Source of the DNA: a bacterium
GTDB lineage: Bacteria; Oederibacteriota; JAJYGY01
Length of the DNA stretch: 8,976 nt
Assembly: GCA_021790555.1 (NCBI GenBank)
Contig: JAJYGY010000092.1
Location: 1-8,976 of the forward strand
Direction of reading: 5' to 3'
Positions within the stretch are counted from its first letter, which is position 1. Each line of letters begins with the position of its first letter. Both the position numbers and the translations under genes were made by a program. This document shows, in pieces, positions 6,382 through 8,976 of the stretch. The notes beneath the pieces are model-generated. The model made no database searches and was not told the origin of the DNA. It saw nothing but the letters and a program-made list of their open reading frames with translations.

Positions 6382-8976
6382 ATGGGAGCGAAAACGAAAA
6401 AACGGATGGTGGTGGTGGACGGGCTGGCCTACGCCTACCGCTCCTTCTACGCCATCCGGGACATGGCCAATTCCAAGGGGCGCAGCACCAACGCCATCCA
6501 CGGATTCCTGAGGGCCCTGATCAAGGCCGAAAAGGACTTCTCCCCGGATTTCGCCGTGGTGGCCTTCGACGCGCCCGGCCCCACGTTCCGCGACAAGCTG
6601 CTGGCCCAGTACAAGGCCCAGCGCCAGCCCATGCCCGAGCCCCTGCGCCAGCAGCTTCCCGAGATCCTCGCGCTGGTGCCCCACTGCGGCTGGCACCTGC
6701 TCAGCCAGCCCGGGTTCGAGGCCGACGACATCATGGCCACCCTGGCGGAAATGGCCTCCGGCCAGGGCCTGGAAACCGTGCTGATGAGTTCGGACAAGGA
6801 CCTTCTGCAGCTCATCCGGCCGGGCCTGCGGGTCTACCGGGAAAGCCCCCAGGGGGGCAGCCTCTACGGCCCCGACGAGGTGAAGAAGCGCTTCGGCGTC
6901 CTTCCGTGCCAGATCCCGGACCTGCTGGCCCTGATGGGAGACGCCTCGGACAACATCCCGGGCGTGCCGGGCGTCGGCGAGAAGACGGCGGCCGAGCTGC
7001 TGGCAGGGCATCCCAACCTGGAAAAGGTGCTGGCCTCCGCGGCCGGGGTTTCCAAGCCCAAGCTGCGGGAAAACCTGGTGAAATTCGCCGACCAGGCCCG
7101 GGCCAGCCGCGAACTGGCGCTGCTGGTGAAGGAGGTCCCCCTGGGGCGGGCGCTGGACGACCTGCGCGCCGGCCGCCCGGACTTCAAGGCCCTGCTGCCC
7201 ATGCTCAAGGACCTGGAACTGAAGCAGCTCTGGGCCGAGTACGCCGCCCAGGCCGGGGAAGGCGAAGCCGCCCCCCCCGCCGGGGAGGCGAAGGCCCCGG
7301 TGCCGCGCGCCCCGCGCCGCCCCGCGCCGCGCCTGGTTTCGGTGGAGGACGAGGCCGGCCTTTTGAAGGAACTGGCCAGGGGATGGAACCCGGAAAAGCC
7401 GGCCGGCCTGGCCCTGTATCCGGAATCCGCTCCGTCCAGCCTGGTGCTGGCCCAGGGAAGCCGCGCCCTGGCCTTCCCCCCGGAAGCCTGGCCGAGGAAA
7501 GCCAAGGAGGGCCCGGCCTCCTTCCGGCGGCTGGCCCTTTTCCGCTTCAAGCCCCTGCAGGCCGCCCTGCTCAAGCGGGGCCTGCCGGCCCCCGGGCCGG
7601 GAATGGACGTGGAGATCGCCGGATACCTGCTGGACTCCAACCGCCCCTGGAGGAACCTGCCCGAGGCGGCCGGCGCGCTCGGCCTTCCCCAGGAGGGTCT
7701 GGAGTCCCCGCAGCAGGAGTCGCTGTTCGCCGACCCGGCCGCCCTGGCCGCGCGGGCCCTGGCCCTGGCCGACATGGAGCCCCCGCTGGCCTCCCGGCTT
7801 GAAAAGGAGGCCCTGGACGGGCTCTACCGCGACCTGGAGGCGCCCCTCTCGGCCGTGCTGGCGGGCATGGAGCAACGCGGGGTGAAGCTGGACGTGGGGG
7901 TCCTGGAGGAACTGGAGCAGGAGGCCCAGAAAGGCATGCGGTCGCTCGCGGCCAAGGCCCTCAAGGCGGCGGGCAGGGAATTCAACCTCAATTCGCCGGC
8001 CCAGCTGGCCGAGGTGCTGTTCAAGGACCTGGGCATGCCGCCCCAGCGCAAGACCAAGACGGGGTATTCCACCGACAACGAGGTGCTGGAATTCCTGGCG
8101 CCGATGCACGCCCTGCCCGCCCTGGTGCTGGAATACCGGGCGCTGGCCAAGCTTTCCGGAACCTACCTGCAGGCCCTGCCCCGGATGATCGACCCGGCGG
8201 ACGGACGCCTGCACTGCGCCTGGAACCAGAGCGTGGCGGCGACGGGGCGGCTTTCGTCCTCCGACCCCAACCTGCAGAACATCCCCATCCGCACGGAGCT
8301 CGGCCGGAGGGTGCGCCTCGCCTTCGTGGCGGAGCGGAAGGGCGACCTCATCCTTTCGGCCGACTATTCGCAGATCGAGCTGCGCCTGCTGGCCCATTTC
8401 TGCGGGGACGAGGCCCTCACCGAGGCATTCCGCAAGGGCCAGGACATCCACGCCCGGACCGCGGCCCGGGTGCTGGGGGTGGCCGAGTCCAAGGTGACGG
8501 AGGACATGCGGCGGCGCGCCAAGGTCATCAACTTCGGCATCCTGTACGGCATGAGCGCCTTCGGGCTTTCCAGGGAGCTTGGAATCCCGCAGGGGGAGGC
8601 GCGCGCCTTCATCCAGGCCTACTTCGCCCAGTTCCCCAAGGTGAGCGCCTACCTGGAGTCGTGCAAGGAGCAGGCCCGGGCGAAGGGTTTCGTCACCACA
8701 CTGCTGGGGCGGCGCCGGGCCATCCCCGAGATCCACAGCGCCAACAAGGCCCTGCGCGAATTCGCCGAACGCACGGCGGTCAACACGCCCATCCAGGGTT
8801 CCGCCGCCGACCTTATCAAGCGCGCCATGCTGGAGGTGGAGGAACTGCTGAAGGCGAAGAAATGCCGCAGCCGGGTGCTGATGCAGGTGCACGACGAACT
8901 GGTGTTTGAACTGGCCGCCGAGGAGCAGGCCTCGCTTCCCGCCGCCGTGGGGAACGCCATGGAGGAGTGCGTGAAG
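6382..8976 (+). CDS. polA: DNA polymerase I (partial, 3' end beyond window)
   Basis: This enzyme does gap filling and RNA-primer removal in replication and repair. The frame is open for 865 codons to the window edge without a stop; from motif C spacing about 20 residues are missing. The 5'-3' nuclease domain (about 1-290) keeps its metal ligands: D13, D63, E113, D115, D116, D138, D140, D187 and D190, the first seven at the E. coli positions. A Pro/Ala/Arg linker (about 290-317) leads to a shortened exonuclease-like domain (about 318-475). Its FDTET motif reads LYPES (345-349), and the regions aligned to E. coli D424 and D501 lack acids, so proofreading is predicted lost. The polymerase domain is intact: TGRLSSSDPNLQNIP, motif A DYSQIELR (D661), motif B RRRAKVINFGILYG (710-723) and motif C QVHDELVFE (D838). 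The start ATG has GGGGAG 5 bases upstream and lies 32 bases after dppF. Confidence 0.97.
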   Translation, partial: MGAKTKKRMVVVDGLAYAYRSFYAIRDMANSKGRSTNAIHGFLRALIKAEKDFSPDFAVVAFDAPGPTFRDKLLAQYKAQRQPMPEPLRQQLPEILALVPHCGWHLLSQPGFEADDIMATLAEMASGQGLETVLMSSDKDLLQLIRPGLRVYRESPQGGSLYGPDEVKKRFGVLPCQIPDLLALMGDASDNIPGVPGVGEKTAAELLAGHPNLEKVLASAAGVSKPKLRENLVKFADQARASRELALLVKEVPLGRALDDLRAGRPDFKALLPMLKDLELKQLWAEYAAQAGEGEAAPPAGEAKAPVPRAPRRPAPRLVSVEDEAGLLKELARGWNPEKPAGLALYPESAPSSLVLAQGSRALAFPPEAWPRKAKEGPASFRRLALFRFKPLQAALLKRGLPAPGPGMDVEIAGYLLDSNRPWRNLPEAAGALGLPQEGLESPQQESLFADPAALAARALALADMEPPLASRLEKEALDGLYRDLEAPLSAVLAGMEQRGVKLDVGVLEELEQEAQKGMRSLAAKALKAAGREFNLNSPAQLAEVLFKDLGMPPQRKTKTGYSTDNEVLEFLAPMHALPALVLEYRALAKLSGTYLQALPRMIDPADGRLHCAWNQSVAATGRLSSSDPNLQNIPIRTELGRRVRLAFVAERKGDLILSADYSQIELRLLAHFCGDEALTEAFRKGQDIHARTAARVLGVAESKVTEDMRRRAKVINFGILYGMSAFGLSRELGIPQGEARAFIQAYFAQFPKVSAYLESCKEQARAKGFVTTLLGRRRAIPEIHSANKALREFAERTAVNTPIQGSAADLIKRAMLEVEELLKAKKCRSRVLMQVHDELVFELAAEEQASLPAAVGNAMEECVK
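7271..7278 (+). repeat. C8 homopolymer run in the PolA linker
   Basis: Eight consecutive C residues lie in the codons for the Pro/Ala-rich linker between the PolA nuclease and exonuclease-like domains (near residues 297-299). Such tracts can slip during replication or be misread in sequencing. The frame is intact on both sides here. Confidence 0.9.
7311..7330 (+). repeat. Tandem 10-base direct repeat in the PolA linker
   Basis: CCCGCGCCGC occurs twice back to back, encoding an Arg/Pro/Ala-rich part of the linker. Because the unit is not a multiple of three, gain or loss of one copy would shift the frame and destroy the polymerase, so copy number should be under selection. Chance in GC-rich linker DNA is the simplest explanation. 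Confidence 0.85.

Noticed and set aside
6207..7802. A 531-codon plus-strand frame overlapping the end of dppF and the first half of polA
   Set aside because: It is a shifted-frame shadow of polA. The polA frame itself runs uninterrupted from 6382 to the window edge and carries all the motifs.
6133..8892. A 919-codon open frame on the minus strand opposite polA
   Set aside because: It lies opposite a polA with every polymerase and nuclease motif in place. Its translation is low-complexity (Gly, Gln, His, Leu) and has no recognisable family.
1..8976. Mobile element, defence system, CRISPR or RNA gene
   Set aside because: No transposase, integrase, nuclease-defence domains, spaced repeats, or tRNA/rRNA-like segments were seen. 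All genes are standard chromosomal families with uniform base composition.

Overview
The window comes from a high-GC bacterium; codon third positions are overwhelmingly G or C. It carries seven genes, all on the plus strand and tightly packed. There are no tRNA, rRNA, CRISPR, phage or insertion-sequence features, and no stretch over 300 bases lacks a gene. A lipoprotein signal on the binding protein and a UbiE/MenG-type quinone methyltransferase fit a respiring bacterium. The sequence alone does not fix the phylum. A high-GC proteobacterial or other diderm lineage is plausible, but that is inference.

Layout: (1) 62-835, a UbiE/MenG C-methyltransferase for the last ring methylation of menaquinone or ubiquinone. 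(2) 832-2478, a family 5 extracellular solute-binding lipoprotein, joined to ubiE by an ATGA overlap. (3) A 90-base gap holding a weak hairpin and a plausible sigma70-type promoter. (4) 2569-3540 and 3551-4369, the two permease subunits (DppB and DppC type). (5) 4400-5365 and 5390-6349, the two ATPases (DppD and DppF type), each with a four-cysteine C-terminal tail. (6) 6382 to the right edge, DNA polymerase I (polA), cut by the window about 20 residues before its expected end.

Genes 2 to 6 form one complete five-part ABC importer of the peptide/nickel (Dpp/Opp) family. The lipoprotein captures the ligand, DppB/DppC form the channel and DppD/DppF hydrolyse ATP. The ligand, whether dipeptide, oligopeptide or metal chelate, cannot be read from sequence. 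ubiE and polA are housekeeping genes that probably share transcripts with the transporter because of close spacing, not shared biochemistry.

I found no convincing new biological system. The most notable points are a PolA whose 3'-5' exonuclease domain is shortened and lacks the catalytic acidic residues, while its 5'-3' nuclease and polymerase sites are intact; a possible internal promoter that bears on the dppB start; and translational coupling of a quinone-biosynthesis gene to a peptide-binding lipoprotein.
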